Assembly (NCBI GenBank): GCA_944390585.1
Contig: CALXQI010000007.1
Location: forward strand, 40,702-104,701
Origin: an uncultured Alphaproteobacteria bacterium
GTDB taxonomy: Bacteria; Pseudomonadota; Alphaproteobacteria; RUG11792
Direction: 5' to 3'
DNA length: 64,000 nucleotides
The number at the start of each line of letters is the position of its first letter. Within the stretch, counting starts at the first letter, position 1. A program made the translations under genes and the position numbers. Below the pieces are notes generated by a model. That model was not told where the DNA came from. It did not search any database and saw only the letters and a list, made by a program, of their open reading frames with translations. Shown one piece after another: positions 1 to 8,510 of this stretch.

Positions 1-456
1 TACAGATAACCCTAAAAAATTGTATATCTTTCCCATCCATCGCGCATCACGCGTTGCTAAGTAGTCATTAACAGTTACAACATGGACTCCCTTTCCTGGT
101 AAGGCATTTAAATAAGCAGCAAGCGTAGCAACAAGAGTTTTTCCTTCACCTGTCTTCATTTCTGCCACACATGCATCGTTTAATGCCATAGCACCTATCA
201 ATTGCACATCAAAATGCCGCATACCTGTAACACGCTTAGAAGCCTCTCTAACAACTGCGAACGCCTCTGGCAATAAATCCTGTAAATTTTCTCCATTATC
301 CAATCTAGAACGAAATTCCTGTGTTTTATTGCTTAATTCTTCATCGCTTAATGCAATCATCTGTTCTTCCAAAGCATTAATTTTTGCAACAACTTTCCAA
401 TACTTTTTTATAATACGTGAATTATATGTTCCAAATATTTTTATAAAATTAAGCAT
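1..456 (-). CDS. secA: Protein translocase ATPase SecA, N-terminal part (runs off the window start)
   Basis: The reading frame is open from an ATG at 456 to the first base and encodes 152 residues of the SecA N-terminus. SecA is the motor that drives preproteins through SecYEG. Visible marks are the N-terminal helix starting [14 protein letters not shown], the stretch [18 protein letters not shown], the motif [14 protein letters not shown], the Walker A segment [20 protein letters not shown], and [17 protein letters not shown]. All match the first nucleotide-binding domain of the family. The gene is divergent from nothing upstream in this window and is followed, on the same strand reading leftwards, by sequence outside the window. 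Its presence fits the many Sec-type signal peptides encoded next to it. Identification is secure; only the first sixth of the gene is visible. Confidence 0.96.
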   Translation of the reverse strand, partial: MLNFIKIFGTYNSRIIKKYWKVVAKINALEEQMIALSDEELSNKTQEFRSRLDNGENLQDLLPEAFAVVREASKRVTGMRHFDVQLIGAMALNDACVAEMKTGEGKTLVATLAAYLNALPGKGVHVVTVNDYLATRDARWMGKIYNFLGLSV

Positions 457-679
457 ACTTTTAACATAATATCTTTATTCTACAGTCAGTCTAACACGTT
501 ATAGAGCCTAAATCTACATATAATCAGCAAACTTGTTGAATTAAAAAAATCTCCAACACAAACTACAAAGCACACTATGACGATTTACAGCACCCACACA
601 CATGATCCAGAAAAATAGCCAACATACTACAAACAAAATAATTTACAGACAAATTGTCAGCTTACATTCATCTCTAATA

Positions 680-1810
680 TTATAACATTTGCACACATTT
701 TCCTTCTTCTATGCCTTTCGACGTTATTGCAGGATACATTCCTACTTGCTCAATCATACCATCATTAACCTTCACAAACACTTTGAATAAACCAGTTTTG
801 TAATACTTCCCATCTTGCGCACAATCGTATCCACACATTCCATTGCCAACCCACATATTTGCTAAAACACCTCTTTTCCACATGTATATACTTTCAATTC
901 CATCCTTTTTCTTGGACTCTTGCCATCCATCATAAATTTCAATATTTTTAAGAAGTGCGTTATCTACAAACACAGCATTACACACTTCCAACATCGCCTT
1001 TTCAACATCACTTGTACTACAATCTCTGTTTCTCATCGCAATCAAACTGTATGGCATATTCACAAAATCACACACATCATACGCAGCATATACATTCTTT
1101 GGAAATATCCACATACTTTTTGGACGTTGATCTATTATTCGCTGCTGTTGTTGTGCAGCATTTTGCTGCTGTTGTTGTGCAGCATCATGGCCCCTTTTTT
1201 CCATTTGACCAATGTGTAATTCACTCGAATCCACGTCATTATCTCTGTCAAAAATCCTAATACACGCTTCTTTTGCGTATCGATTATCAACCCGTTCTTT
1301 CATTTTTGATGCTCGGAATGCGTTATTTCCAAACACACAACCACAATGTCCAGCATTAACATTATGGTCTACAATTTTTTGTTTTACTTGTTCATTACTA
1401 ACTCCCTGAATCTCAATCATGTTCATTATTACATCAATACCATTACTAACTCGTTCCAGAATTTCCAACAAATCAACATTGTGTATTTGTTGATATTCAT
1501 ATACTACATATTCTTTCGTTTTTTGTTGTGTTTTCCCTTTTTTACCAGAACGCTTTGTATTTATAGTTTTACTCTTTACAATACTAATTTCCTTACGCCA
1601 CCGATTATCTGTGCCACTTTTCCCCTTCTTTGTACAAAACATAAACTCCGTTTTATTATTAATATCTAAAATTTTTTTCTCTCCCGTATCTATAAACTTA
1701 ACAATTCCACATTGTTTAATAATTTTATGACTTTGTACAGCATGAGCGACGCTTTGGCTCATCACCACAACAATTAACAACACGTAACAGCATTTTGCAT
1801 TATTTTTCAT
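680..1810 (-). CDS. Secreted GHCGC-motif protein (family B, copy B1)
   Basis: Unrecognised exported protein of 376 residues, first of five B-family members in this window. I start it at 1810, not at the upstream in-frame Met, because GGGAGG lies just before that ATG and the protein then begins with a clean signal peptide (MKNNAKCCYVLLIVVVMSQS, cleavage near AHA). Family landmarks in order are HNVNAGHCGCVFG, FDRDNDVD, PKSMWIF, MPYSLI, YYKTGLFKVFVKV and GMYPA. A Gln-rich insertion (AAQQQQQN repeated) sits in the middle. The start overlaps the end of A1 by 11 nt, so the two are probably translated together. The repeated His/Cys motif suggests metal or disulfide chemistry, but no enzyme family is recognised. 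The C-terminus ends in CVQML. Confidence 0.72.
   Translation of the reverse strand: MKNNAKCCYVLLIVVVMSQSVAHAVQSHKIIKQCGIVKFIDTGEKKILDINNKTEFMFCTKKGKSGTDNRWRKEISIVKSKTINTKRSGKKGKTQQKTKEYVVYEYQQIHNVDLLEILERVSNGIDVIMNMIEIQGVSNEQVKQKIVDHNVNAGHCGCVFGNNAFRASKMKERVDNRYAKEACIRIFDRDNDVDSSELHIGQMEKRGHDAAQQQQQNAAQQQQRIIDQRPKSMWIFPKNVYAAYDVCDFVNMPYSLIAMRNRDCSTSDVEKAMLEVCNAVFVDNALLKNIEIYDGWQESKKKDGIESIYMWKRGVLANMWVGNGMCGYDCAQDGKYYKTGLFKVFVKVNDGMIEQVGMYPAITSKGIEEGKCVQML
1141..1184 (-). repeat. 24-bp direct repeat encoding Ala-Ala-Gln-rich units
   Basis: Two almost adjacent identical 20-bp blocks start at 1141 and 1165, giving a 24-bp period (8 codons). They encode AAQQQQQN followed by AAQQQQR inside B1. 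None of the other B genes has this insertion, so it is a recent local expansion in one copy. Confidence 0.85.
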
Positions 1811-2867
1811 GTCTACCTCCCACAAATTCTTGATCATACTCTTGTATTATACCAACAATTCCAGATATCTCCCCGTTCAAAAATGCCAAATCTCTACTAT
1901 TCAACCACACTAATTCTTCCTCGACTAACATATGTCTCTTACCTTTATACACTTTTGCTACATCTATCTTTTCCAAACCAACAATCGTCTTTGCCTGTAT
2001 GCTAAATTCATTCTGCTTAATAACGTCTCCTATTAATGCACCAAGCTTCTCTGCACACCCTGCAATTTCTTGTGTTTTAATAACTCTAGCAACGTATATC
2101 ATCATTTCATACATGTTCCAAATTGTTTTCTGTTTTTGCATCCTATCACAAGCATCATCGCACAACACATCTCCTATACACCCTTTAACTATATCTTTCA
2201 TTATATCAATACATTTTGTTTCTAGCTCTGCTTTGCTTTTGCCAAAATACACACCAAACACACTCCTAGCATAAACTTCACCCCACACCCAACTATCTCG
2301 CACACTACATGCATCAGCACTGTTATACGCTTCATACATCGCGCTCATCCAAAACCTGCGACACCACTCATTTTTTATATCTTCTTCCACACTACTTCTC
2401 TCTTGCTCTAGCACAGTTTTCATGCCATTATCAGCATATTTTGCCATTTGTTCTTTTACACTATCTAGCTTGCTTCCCCAATCGCTATCTTTATGATCAC
2501 CACAATACTTAAATATAAAATCACGTGCAGCATCACAATTTCTTTTATACACACTATCTAAATATTCTGCTTTGTCTAAATCTCCTTCATTATTCTCACT
2601 GTTATTATCAGATTCAATAACAACATCACCTAATAATGCACTACCATCTTTAACAATCGTTTCTACATTCTTATCATTATCCGGCATACCATCGCATTTC
2701 CTTATGTATCCATCATTCAGCAAACCTATGCATCCATCATCCAGCAAAATACTACCAACAGATCTATCAATGGCTACAGCACGTTCAACTACACCATCAA
2801 CATCACCACTGCAAAAGGCGCACGTACAGGCAATCCCTAGACATGCAAACATCTTTAAAGCATTCAT
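1800..2867 (-). CDS. Secreted helical protein with conserved Cys-rich leader (family A, copy A1)
   Basis: Unrecognised exported protein of 355 residues. The start at 2867 is preceded by GGAG and gives the leader MNALKMFACLGIACTCAFCS, which is nearly identical in A2 and A3, while the mature parts diverge strongly. Features shared with other A members are the central block with WCRRFW, then EAYNSAD, then WVWGEVYARS, and a C-terminal block with NGEISGIVGIIQEY. The protein is rich in Asp, Glu, Lys and paired Cys and is predicted by eye to be mostly helical, with no membrane segment after the leader. Its last codons contain the ribosome binding site of B1 (GGGAGG). A strong promoter lies upstream. 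A function cannot be assigned; a surface or host-directed role is inferred only from export and diversification. Confidence 0.72.
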   Translation of the reverse strand: MNALKMFACLGIACTCAFCSGDVDGVVERAVAIDRSVGSILLDDGCIGLLNDGYIRKCDGMPDNDKNVETIVKDGSALLGDVVIESDNNSENNEGDLDKAEYLDSVYKRNCDAARDFIFKYCGDHKDSDWGSKLDSVKEQMAKYADNGMKTVLEQERSSVEEDIKNEWCRRFWMSAMYEAYNSADACSVRDSWVWGEVYARSVFGVYFGKSKAELETKCIDIMKDIVKGCIGDVLCDDACDRMQKQKTIWNMYEMMIYVARVIKTQEIAGCAEKLGALIGDVIKQNEFSIQAKTIVGLEKIDVAKVYKGKRHMLVEEELVWLNSRDLAFLNGEISGIVGIIQEYDQEFVGGRHEK

Positions 2868-2895
2868 TATCACACTCCAACAACAACATTTTAAC

Positions 2896-2923
2896 AGTAT
2901 AGCAAAAAGGTGAGATAAGTCAA
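2896..2923 (-). promoter_or_regulatory. Promoter of A1-B1
   Basis: Reading leftwards, TTGACT (2918-2923) is separated by 16 nt from TATACT (2896-2901). The same pair with the same 16-nt spacer occurs upstream of A2 and A3. The layout matches a sigma-70 promoter about 30 nt from the A1 start. Confidence 0.78.
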
Positions 2924-3143
2924 GGCAGATTATAGAGCATATTTTATATTTACCTATATTATGTATAATTTGAAAAATAAAGCTAATGCACTATAAAAAC
3001 TATTAAATACAGCAATATATACGAGTTGCCTTCCACTAAACAAAAACTCAGTATAAAGTGTAAATGATTACAACAAAAACACCAACAGCATGCATGAGCA
3101 CAAATCATATCATACACTAGTATATTAACGCTATTAGTAACAT

Positions 3144-4061
3144 CTATCTCAGTAATTCACCAACAGATACGTAGTTTTCACCAAACATAACAGTTTGTCC
3201 ACCATAATGTGGATGAATCCCATATCCGTCTATCACTCCTAAACGTTTACTGTCAATCTTTATATAAACTTCAAATAACTGTGTTTTATAGAACTCATTA
3301 TCGACACAATCAAACCCAATCCATGTGGTACCATCGAACAAACCATCCTTATCACTCACCCAATGAAACGTAGCCATAGCTTCATTTTTATTGATCTTCC
3401 ACCCACCCACTCTTCGCACACATCTATTACTCTTTAAACATTCTATAACACGACCAAAACAATCCTCTACATTACTATTACTTTTTACAAGTTCTACAAA
3501 ACTATATGGCATCATTTCCACAGTACCTTGTCTACAAGCACAAAAACACTCTCTGCATAAATTCCACACACTTTTCGGCATAACACGCCCATTTTTAGGA
3601 TCATTATCTCTATCAAAAACCTTTTCCCAAATTGACCTTGCACAAAGATTTTGTTTTTCAGTTGTTTCATCTCTCCCACACATATACCGCTGTAATGTAT
3701 CCAAATAACTCCTTTCATAACAACAACACCCACAGTGTCCATTTTGAATTCCATGTTCAACAAGTTTTTGTTTCACACTTTGCGCTTGTGGTCCTTTGTT
3801 TTCTTGTTGTGTTTCTATCATATAAAACCACATAAACAAATCATCAGTTTTGTTCAAATTTCTAGCAAATCCTTCAATACCAACGTACTTATTGTCACTA
3901 TTCTTCCACCCATCTTGTTTCCAAGTTATGTCACATTGTGCACGCTCATTGCTATATCTATGATTATCATCACCATTCGCTGCATAACACTGCTGCTGCA
4001 AAATAATAAAAAAAGCAAGTAACGAATTACTAACACTAAATTTCTTCCATACACAATTCAT
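3144..4061 (-). CDS. Secreted GHCGC-motif protein (family B, copy B2)
   Basis: Exported protein of 305 residues, family B. The N-terminus has a short Lys-containing stretch and a hydrophobic core (FSVSNSLLAFFIILQQQCYA), consistent with a signal peptide. Shared family marks are VEHGIQNGHCGCCCY, FDRDNDPKNG, PKSVWNL, MMPYSFVELV, FYKTQLFEVYIKI and a C-terminal GYGIHPH in place of GMYP. A central aromatic block (FHWVSDKDGLF) aligns with similar blocks in B1 and B5. The ATG overlaps the TGA of A2 as ATGA, and GGAGG lies in the last A2 codons, so translation is coupled. Compared with B1 it lacks the Gln insertion. Function unknown. Confidence 0.72.
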   Translation of the reverse strand: MNCVWKKFSVSNSLLAFFIILQQQCYAANGDDNHRYSNERAQCDITWKQDGWKNSDNKYVGIEGFARNLNKTDDLFMWFYMIETQQENKGPQAQSVKQKLVEHGIQNGHCGCCCYERSYLDTLQRYMCGRDETTEKQNLCARSIWEKVFDRDNDPKNGRVMPKSVWNLCRECFCACRQGTVEMMPYSFVELVKSNSNVEDCFGRVIECLKSNRCVRRVGGWKINKNEAMATFHWVSDKDGLFDGTTWIGFDCVDNEFYKTQLFEVYIKIDSKRLGVIDGYGIHPHYGGQTVMFGENYVSVGELLR

Positions 4062-4783
4062 TTTTCACCTCCAATAACATCCTGCATAACATTGCTTCTA
4101 CTTTCACGCTCAACCCTCAGCAACATAGAGCAAATTTCTCCACATACGCATGCACACCCACTCCTTCTCAACCTACTACATTCTTTTTCCACATCCAGCA
4201 CTTTTTCCGCAGCAATTTTTATGACTGGAATAAACATTACTTTCACCCACCCACTATTTTTCACACATTCCGAAATTATTTGTTCACACCTATTTTGTAT
4301 TTCACAATCCCGAATTTTCATGACACAAGAATAAATAATACTCATCACTTGTAAGAATTCAAGCACAGAAGCAATAGTCTTATCGCATACATATTTAATC
4401 ATGTGCCCAAAAACATCGTAGAAAACTTGCACATCAAATCCACCTGCTTCATCACAACAAAATCCATTCTCCATCCTAACATCTTGCAATATTCTCCCCA
4501 ATCTATAGCTCTTTCTCGCATTTTTTGTACTTTTTATGTTACTCCAGACAATATCCTCCATCACCCCCATTCCCACATTATTGTCTCTCGCATAGCGTTT
4601 TACAAAATCAATAGCATTTGTGCAATCACCATCCAATATTTCTTGCAACGATGTACTGACATCTGCTTGTATTCTCTGCCACATAAACTTATAACTACCT
4701 TCACTAACCTGTCCTACATGATCAACACAAAAGGCGCACGTACAGGCAATCCCTAAGCACGCAAACATTTTTAACGCACTCAT
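4058..4783 (-). CDS. Secreted family A protein, copy A2
   Basis: Exported protein of 241 residues with the leader MSALKMFACLGIACTCAFCV. The frame is open 21 codons further upstream, but that extension reads through the promoter, so 4783 is the better start. The mature part differs from A1 and A3 and resembles A5 near 17,500. Both have a block of the form YRLGRILQ or YKFGRLYQ followed by a run of hydrophobic helices, and both end with a Cys-rich segment (here RRSGCACVCGEICSMLL). It is the first gene of a coupled pair with B2. Length is shorter than A1 (355 aa), showing large length variation within one family. No domain of known function is recognised. Confidence 0.7.
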   Translation of the reverse strand: MSALKMFACLGIACTCAFCVDHVGQVSEGSYKFMWQRIQADVSTSLQEILDGDCTNAIDFVKRYARDNNVGMGVMEDIVWSNIKSTKNARKSYRLGRILQDVRMENGFCCDEAGGFDVQVFYDVFGHMIKYVCDKTIASVLEFLQVMSIIYSCVMKIRDCEIQNRCEQIISECVKNSGWVKVMFIPVIKIAAEKVLDVEKECSRLRRSGCACVCGEICSMLLRVERESRSNVMQDVIGGEK

Positions 4784-4808
4784 TATCACACTCCAACAAC
4801 AACTTAAT

Positions 4809-4836
4809 AGTATAGCAAAAAAGTGAGATAAGTCAA
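4809..4836 (-). promoter_or_regulatory. Promoter of A2-B2
   Basis: TTGACT (4831-4836), 16-nt spacer, TATACT (4809-4814), reading leftwards. It is nearly identical to the A1 and A3 promoters and is embedded in a duplicated block shared with A3. Confidence 0.78.
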
Positions 4837-4852
4837 GGTAGATCACAAAGTA

Positions 4853-5160
4853 TTACTCTATTACAGATGAGATTTTTACTTGTAGTGTATCAAAGATCTT
4901 TGCATTATTACACAAACTTTTATAATTCTGTATTACAAACTTCATTACTTCTTCTATATTACATGTTTTATGAGCAATAATGCTAAGTAGATCATTTGAC
5001 ATTGCTATATCCATTCCACAAGCTAGATTTGCATAACAACGAAACCACAACTTCTCTATACTACCATTGTCCATCGTATCACACATTTTTATTACTGCAT
5101 CACAACCATATCTTTTGGCAACAATTGTAGCTATCCTGCGATCTGGATTTAATTTTATGC
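4853..5160 (-). pseudogene. Displaced 3' end of the HemY-like gene (duplicate of 7327 to about 7637)
   Basis: About 300 bp nearly identical to the last third of the HemY-like gene at 7327-8412, including its stop codon. An in-frame stretch of 77 codons survives, but there is no 5' part and similarity stops abruptly near 5160. The similarity continues on the other side through the A promoter and leader, so the copied block covers hemY-like 3' end, promoter and A 5' end, about 460 bp. It is a footprint of tandem duplication, not a functional gene. Confidence 0.88.
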
Positions 5161-5206
5161 ATCCACTGCCAGCTTATGTACGGCACACCTGTACAACATC
5201 CATGTC

Positions 5207-6223
5207 TTACATCAGCACGCAATCTCCATTCGCTATACCCCCACCTGTCACAACAGGATACATTCCTGCATTAGTAATACGTCCATCATAGACACAAACG
5301 TAAAATTTAAACAATCTTGTATAATAACAAATATTATTATAGATGCCGTAACCGCACTTTCCATTCAGATTATATAAACCTGCTTTATTACAATCTATCC
5401 TAAATACACATCCCACACTGTTTTGACTGTTATCATACTCCCATCTAGTGACCCTCTCTATGCACGTACAATTGTATTCTTCACCATTAGGCAGTATGGT
5501 ATTACAAATTCCCCTTATATAATTAGATACAACTACATTTCTTTCACTATCTCTTATCCAATTTTTCCAACTATAAGGAAGATCAACAAAATCCTGTCTC
5601 ATACTCATGATTGTACATTTCATGTCATTAATGTTCATACTACTGCCGCCAATACTTATAACACCAATATTACCACTGAGTTCCAATCTCTTACGTTCAT
5701 CTTTACGCTCATCTTTACTACCGACATTCACGTTTTCCAATTTTACTTCTCCACTATCTACATTCCATACTTCTGGTTGTACTAGCCATCTGCTTTTTGG
5801 GGCTATATCATCCTTTGTCATCGCCTGCCCATTTTTAATACAATTTCCTCTATCAAAAATTCTCCCACACATAATAGCCATCCATCCCAACTCTGTTTGC
5901 GATTGTAAACTTTCTACAAAATTTTTATCACTAAAAACGCAACCGCAATGACAAGCATCAACACAGTGTACAACCATACCATCACGCACTGTATTCAAAT
6001 TTCCTTGTTGTCTCAACATCTCCCACACAATGTACAACCTCTCATTGCTGCTATTACTTTCGCCACTATTGTTTAAAACATCTACCAAAATATTTGCATC
6101 CAACTGCCTTTTCTGTAGTTTTCCATCCACTTTTTCATCTTCACACCTCCTCCATTTTTTCGGCGCATTCCTCTGGTGCCTATTGTACTTGTAACTTTCA
6201 ATATATACTTTACCGTGCGCCAT
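5207..6223 (-). CDS. GHCGC-motif protein (family B, copy B3), leader separated by an in-frame TGA
   Basis: Family B member of 338 residues as read from 6223. Landmarks are VVHCVDACHCGCVFS (His replaced by Ala-Cys before HCGC), FDRGNCIKNG, PKSRWLV, DLPYSW, YYTRLFKFYVCV and GMYPVV. From 6223 it has no signal peptide. However, the same frame continues upstream through a TGA at 6242-6244 to an ATG at 6349 that begins a perfect leader and overlaps the A3 stop as ATGA. GAGGAGG directly after the TGA could support re-initiation at 6223, giving a cytoplasmic form. It therefore looks like a secreted family member interrupted by one nonsense codon. The C-terminus is CVLM. Confidence 0.62.
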   Translation of the reverse strand: MAHGKVYIESYKYNRHQRNAPKKWRRCEDEKVDGKLQKRQLDANILVDVLNNSGESNSSNERLYIVWEMLRQQGNLNTVRDGMVVHCVDACHCGCVFSDKNFVESLQSQTELGWMAIMCGRIFDRGNCIKNGQAMTKDDIAPKSRWLVQPEVWNVDSGEVKLENVNVGSKDERKDERKRLELSGNIGVISIGGSSMNINDMKCTIMSMRQDFVDLPYSWKNWIRDSERNVVVSNYIRGICNTILPNGEEYNCTCIERVTRWEYDNSQNSVGCVFRIDCNKAGLYNLNGKCGYGIYNNICYYTRLFKFYVCVYDGRITNAGMYPVVTGGGIANGDCVLM

Positions 6224-6241
6224 AATCTGCGCACAACCTCC

Positions 6242-6349
6242 TCAATTTAATATCACACGCGACACATCCGTAGCGTAACTTTGCATACACAAGGTAATCA
6301 AAAAAACACTGTACAAAACACAAAAATTACTCAATCCATAGAATTTCAT
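6242..6349 (-). pseudogene. Signal-peptide segment of B3 cut off by a TGA
   Basis: From ATG 6349 the frame encodes a leader (MKFYGLSNFCVLYSVFLITL, cleavage near SYA) and stops at TGA 6242-6244, 35 codons in. It is in the same frame as B3 (6349 minus 6223 is 126). GGAGG lies before the ATG inside the end of A3, exactly as for B1 and B2. I read this as the original start of B3. Confidence 0.7.
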
Positions 6350-7254
6350 ACACTACCTCCATCTCCATTTGATGCACAACTACTGGCATTTCCTATAAAC
6401 GTTCGTATCCAATCAAATAATCTGCTCAACACTCCAATATCAAATACCAAATACCTATCAGTACACGCCAAACCTTCCACTACATTAATACCACGTTCCT
6501 GTCCATCGATATGAAATATACGATTCATGATCATTCTTATACCTACAGCTTTATCCATTTCAGCAATAACATCAATAACTTGTTTCACAAACTCTTTTAT
6601 TTTCTTTTCATACAGTTTATTGCTGCAATGTGTTTCACAAAACAGTGTCTCTTTATATATAGCCCACATCACACTATCGTCATTTTTATCTTTGCAACGT
6701 CTTAATATTTCCCTGGTCTTTGCACTAGTTTCCTCACATAATATATCTATCGCACATTTATCATAGTCATCATTGTTTTGCATCCCAATACACTCATTCG
6801 CATACGACTCTCCATAAACACGGCCAAACTCAAAACACTCATGCACATCACACACCTCCAGCCATGCACACGCTTCATTTTCAAGATAGTACCAAAATCT
6901 CTCGTACCACGTATTCACCAGATCCTTCTCTTGAATTTTACTATTTTGCCTTCCGTCCTCTTCACATCCGTTGTCTTGTATATATCCATTTATATAATCT
7001 TGCACATATTCATCGCAGTACTTAATGACATTATCCTTCATACAAATTATTTTTTTCTTCAATCTATCATCATTACAACCATTACAAACTCTCATTACAT
7101 TATCCAATGCACTATTTCTTATGCTATCATAATCCACTGCAAAATCATCTTCTATGAGCTTTGCCTCACGTTCAACTACACCATCAACATCACCGCTACA
7201 AAAGGCGCACGTACAGGCAATCCATAAGCACGCAAACATCTTTAAAGCATTCAT
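6346..7254 (-). CDS. Secreted family A protein, copy A3
   Basis: Exported protein of 302 residues with leader MNALKMFACLWIACTCAFCS and the same early mature residues as A1 (GDVDGVVERE). Beyond that point it diverges. Family marks are WYERFWYYLENEA, CFEFGRVYGES and a late RYLVFDIGVLSRL. Several Cys residues come in spaced pairs, fitting a disulfide-rich exported protein. It is first in a coupled pair with B3: GGAGG and ATG for the B3 leader lie in its last codons. The gene starts 72 nt after the stop of the HemY-like gene, with its promoter in between. Function unknown. Confidence 0.7.
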   Translation of the reverse strand: MNALKMFACLWIACTCAFCSGDVDGVVEREAKLIEDDFAVDYDSIRNSALDNVMRVCNGCNDDRLKKKIICMKDNVIKYCDEYVQDYINGYIQDNGCEEDGRQNSKIQEKDLVNTWYERFWYYLENEACAWLEVCDVHECFEFGRVYGESYANECIGMQNNDDYDKCAIDILCEETSAKTREILRRCKDKNDDSVMWAIYKETLFCETHCSNKLYEKKIKEFVKQVIDVIAEMDKAVGIRMIMNRIFHIDGQERGINVVEGLACTDRYLVFDIGVLSRLFDWIRTFIGNASSCASNGDGGSV

Positions 7255-7282
7255 TATCACACTCCAACAACAACATTTTAAC

Positions 7283-7310
7283 AGCATAGCAAAAAAGTGA
7301 GATAAGTCAA
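7283..7310 (-). promoter_or_regulatory. Promoter of A3-B3
   Basis: TTGACT (7305-7310), 16-nt spacer, TATGCT (7283-7288), reading leftwards, 29 nt before the A3 ATG. It sits between the HemY-like stop and A3 and is shared almost base for base with the A1 and A2 promoters. Confidence 0.76.
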
Positions 7311-7326
7311 GGTAGATCACAAAGTA

Positions 7327-8412
7327 TTACTCTATTACAGATGAGATTTTTACTTGTAGTGTATCAAAGATCTTTGCATTATTACACAAACTTTTATAAT
7401 TTTGTATTACAAATCTCATTACTTCCTCTATATTACATGATTTATGGGCAATAATACTGAGTAGATCATTTGACATTGCAATATCCATTCCACAAGCTAG
7501 ATTTGCATAACAACGAAACCACAACTTCTCTATACTACCATTGTCCATCGTATCACACATTTTTATTACTGCATCACAGCCGTATCTTTTGGCAACAATT
7601 GTAGCTATTCTGCGATCTGGATTTAATTTTACACATTCTTGAATAATCTGCAAAAACTTTGTATCACTAGTAATAATATTATCTAACACGGATATTAATT
7701 CATAATTTCCTGGATATTTTTTATTACATTTAATTATTGCTTGCTCTCCATGTTTTAATGCATAAGTAATTTCATATTTTTCAATTAATCGCTGTGGTAA
7801 ATTATATTTATACTTGGCTGGTACGATTTTTATTACATCATACCCAACTAGTTTTAAAATCTCATCAAAAATTATTACAACGTATTTGGGATGCTTGTTG
7901 ATGATATCTTGAGCAAGAATTGCTGCTTCTTTTATATTATTTTCTGATAAATGTTTGATTATGTTTAATCTAGTTTCCTTAACATACAAAACTTCGCTTG
8001 CTACTTTTGCGTGATCAGTATCAAAAAACTGTGCAGGGATTGCTTTAAATTTTTCAAAAATATAACACAGTATTCCATCACGTATCAACTTGTATTTATC
8101 TAAAAAAACAAACTTTGATAATACATTATTCACATTATCAAGATCTGAGAATAACAGCTCTATTATCCCATTTTGTGATTCTCTATACTTGCGTTTTAAA
8201 AACAATTTATGAAACAATCTTAATATTTTATTTATTATTAATATGACAAACAAAATATTTGCACAAATAATTAGCAAAAAATTGCCAGGCATTGAAAATT
8301 CAAATACTCCGTACTTAAAGCAAAACTCCCCTGTTTGGTATGGCGTATAAGAAATTGCAAACAACGCCACCATGAGAAACGCGTATAATACAAGTTTGAG
8401 CAAAAACTTCAT
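7327..8412 (-). CDS. HemY-like inner-membrane protein with helical repeats
   Basis: Protein of 361 residues. Two hydrophobic segments (about residues 4-20 and 43-62) flank a short periplasmic loop with YTPYQTGEFCFKYGVFEFS, followed by a basic stretch (LFHKLFLKRKYRES). The rest is a helical, TPR-like region. This layout (two membrane helices around a loop with G-x-V then a TPR domain) is that of the alphaproteobacterial HemY N-terminal family, linked to haem biosynthesis by genome context in other bacteria; its biochemical role is not settled. Divergent from dut. Its 3' end has been copied to 4853-5160. I would not exclude another TPR membrane protein, since similarity is by architecture. Confidence 0.55.
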   Translation of the reverse strand: MKFLLKLVLYAFLMVALFAISYTPYQTGEFCFKYGVFEFSMPGNFLLIICANILFVILIINKILRLFHKLFLKRKYRESQNGIIELLFSDLDNVNNVLSKFVFLDKYKLIRDGILCYIFEKFKAIPAQFFDTDHAKVASEVLYVKETRLNIIKHLSENNIKEAAILAQDIINKHPKYVVIIFDEILKLVGYDVIKIVPAKYKYNLPQRLIEKYEITYALKHGEQAIIKCNKKYPGNYELISVLDNIITSDTKFLQIIQECVKLNPDRRIATIVAKRYGCDAVIKMCDTMDNGSIEKLWFRCYANLACGMDIAMSNDLLSIIAHKSCNIEEVMRFVIQNYKSLCNNAKIFDTLQVKISSVIE

Positions 8413-8510
8413 TACAAATCACGACAGCGTATAGTCAGAATTGTACATCGTTGATTACGTCAATTCAATTCCAGTATGCTATTATATGTAATCTGGTCAA
8501 TTTTTATATT

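Noticed and set aside
680..700. CaaX-like end in B1 (CVQML)
   Set aside because: The Cys is fifth from the end, so it does not fit a Cys-a-a-X tetrapeptide.
4784..4846. Longer N-terminus of A2 (and the equivalent in A3)
   Set aside because: The extension translates the promoter region and puts the leader in the interior of the protein. The Met before the leader has GGAG upstream.
6242..6244. TGA read as Trp (altered genetic code)
   Set aside because: A2 and A3 end at TGA with coupled starts, and housekeeping genes use TGG for Trp. A local nonsense codon is simpler.
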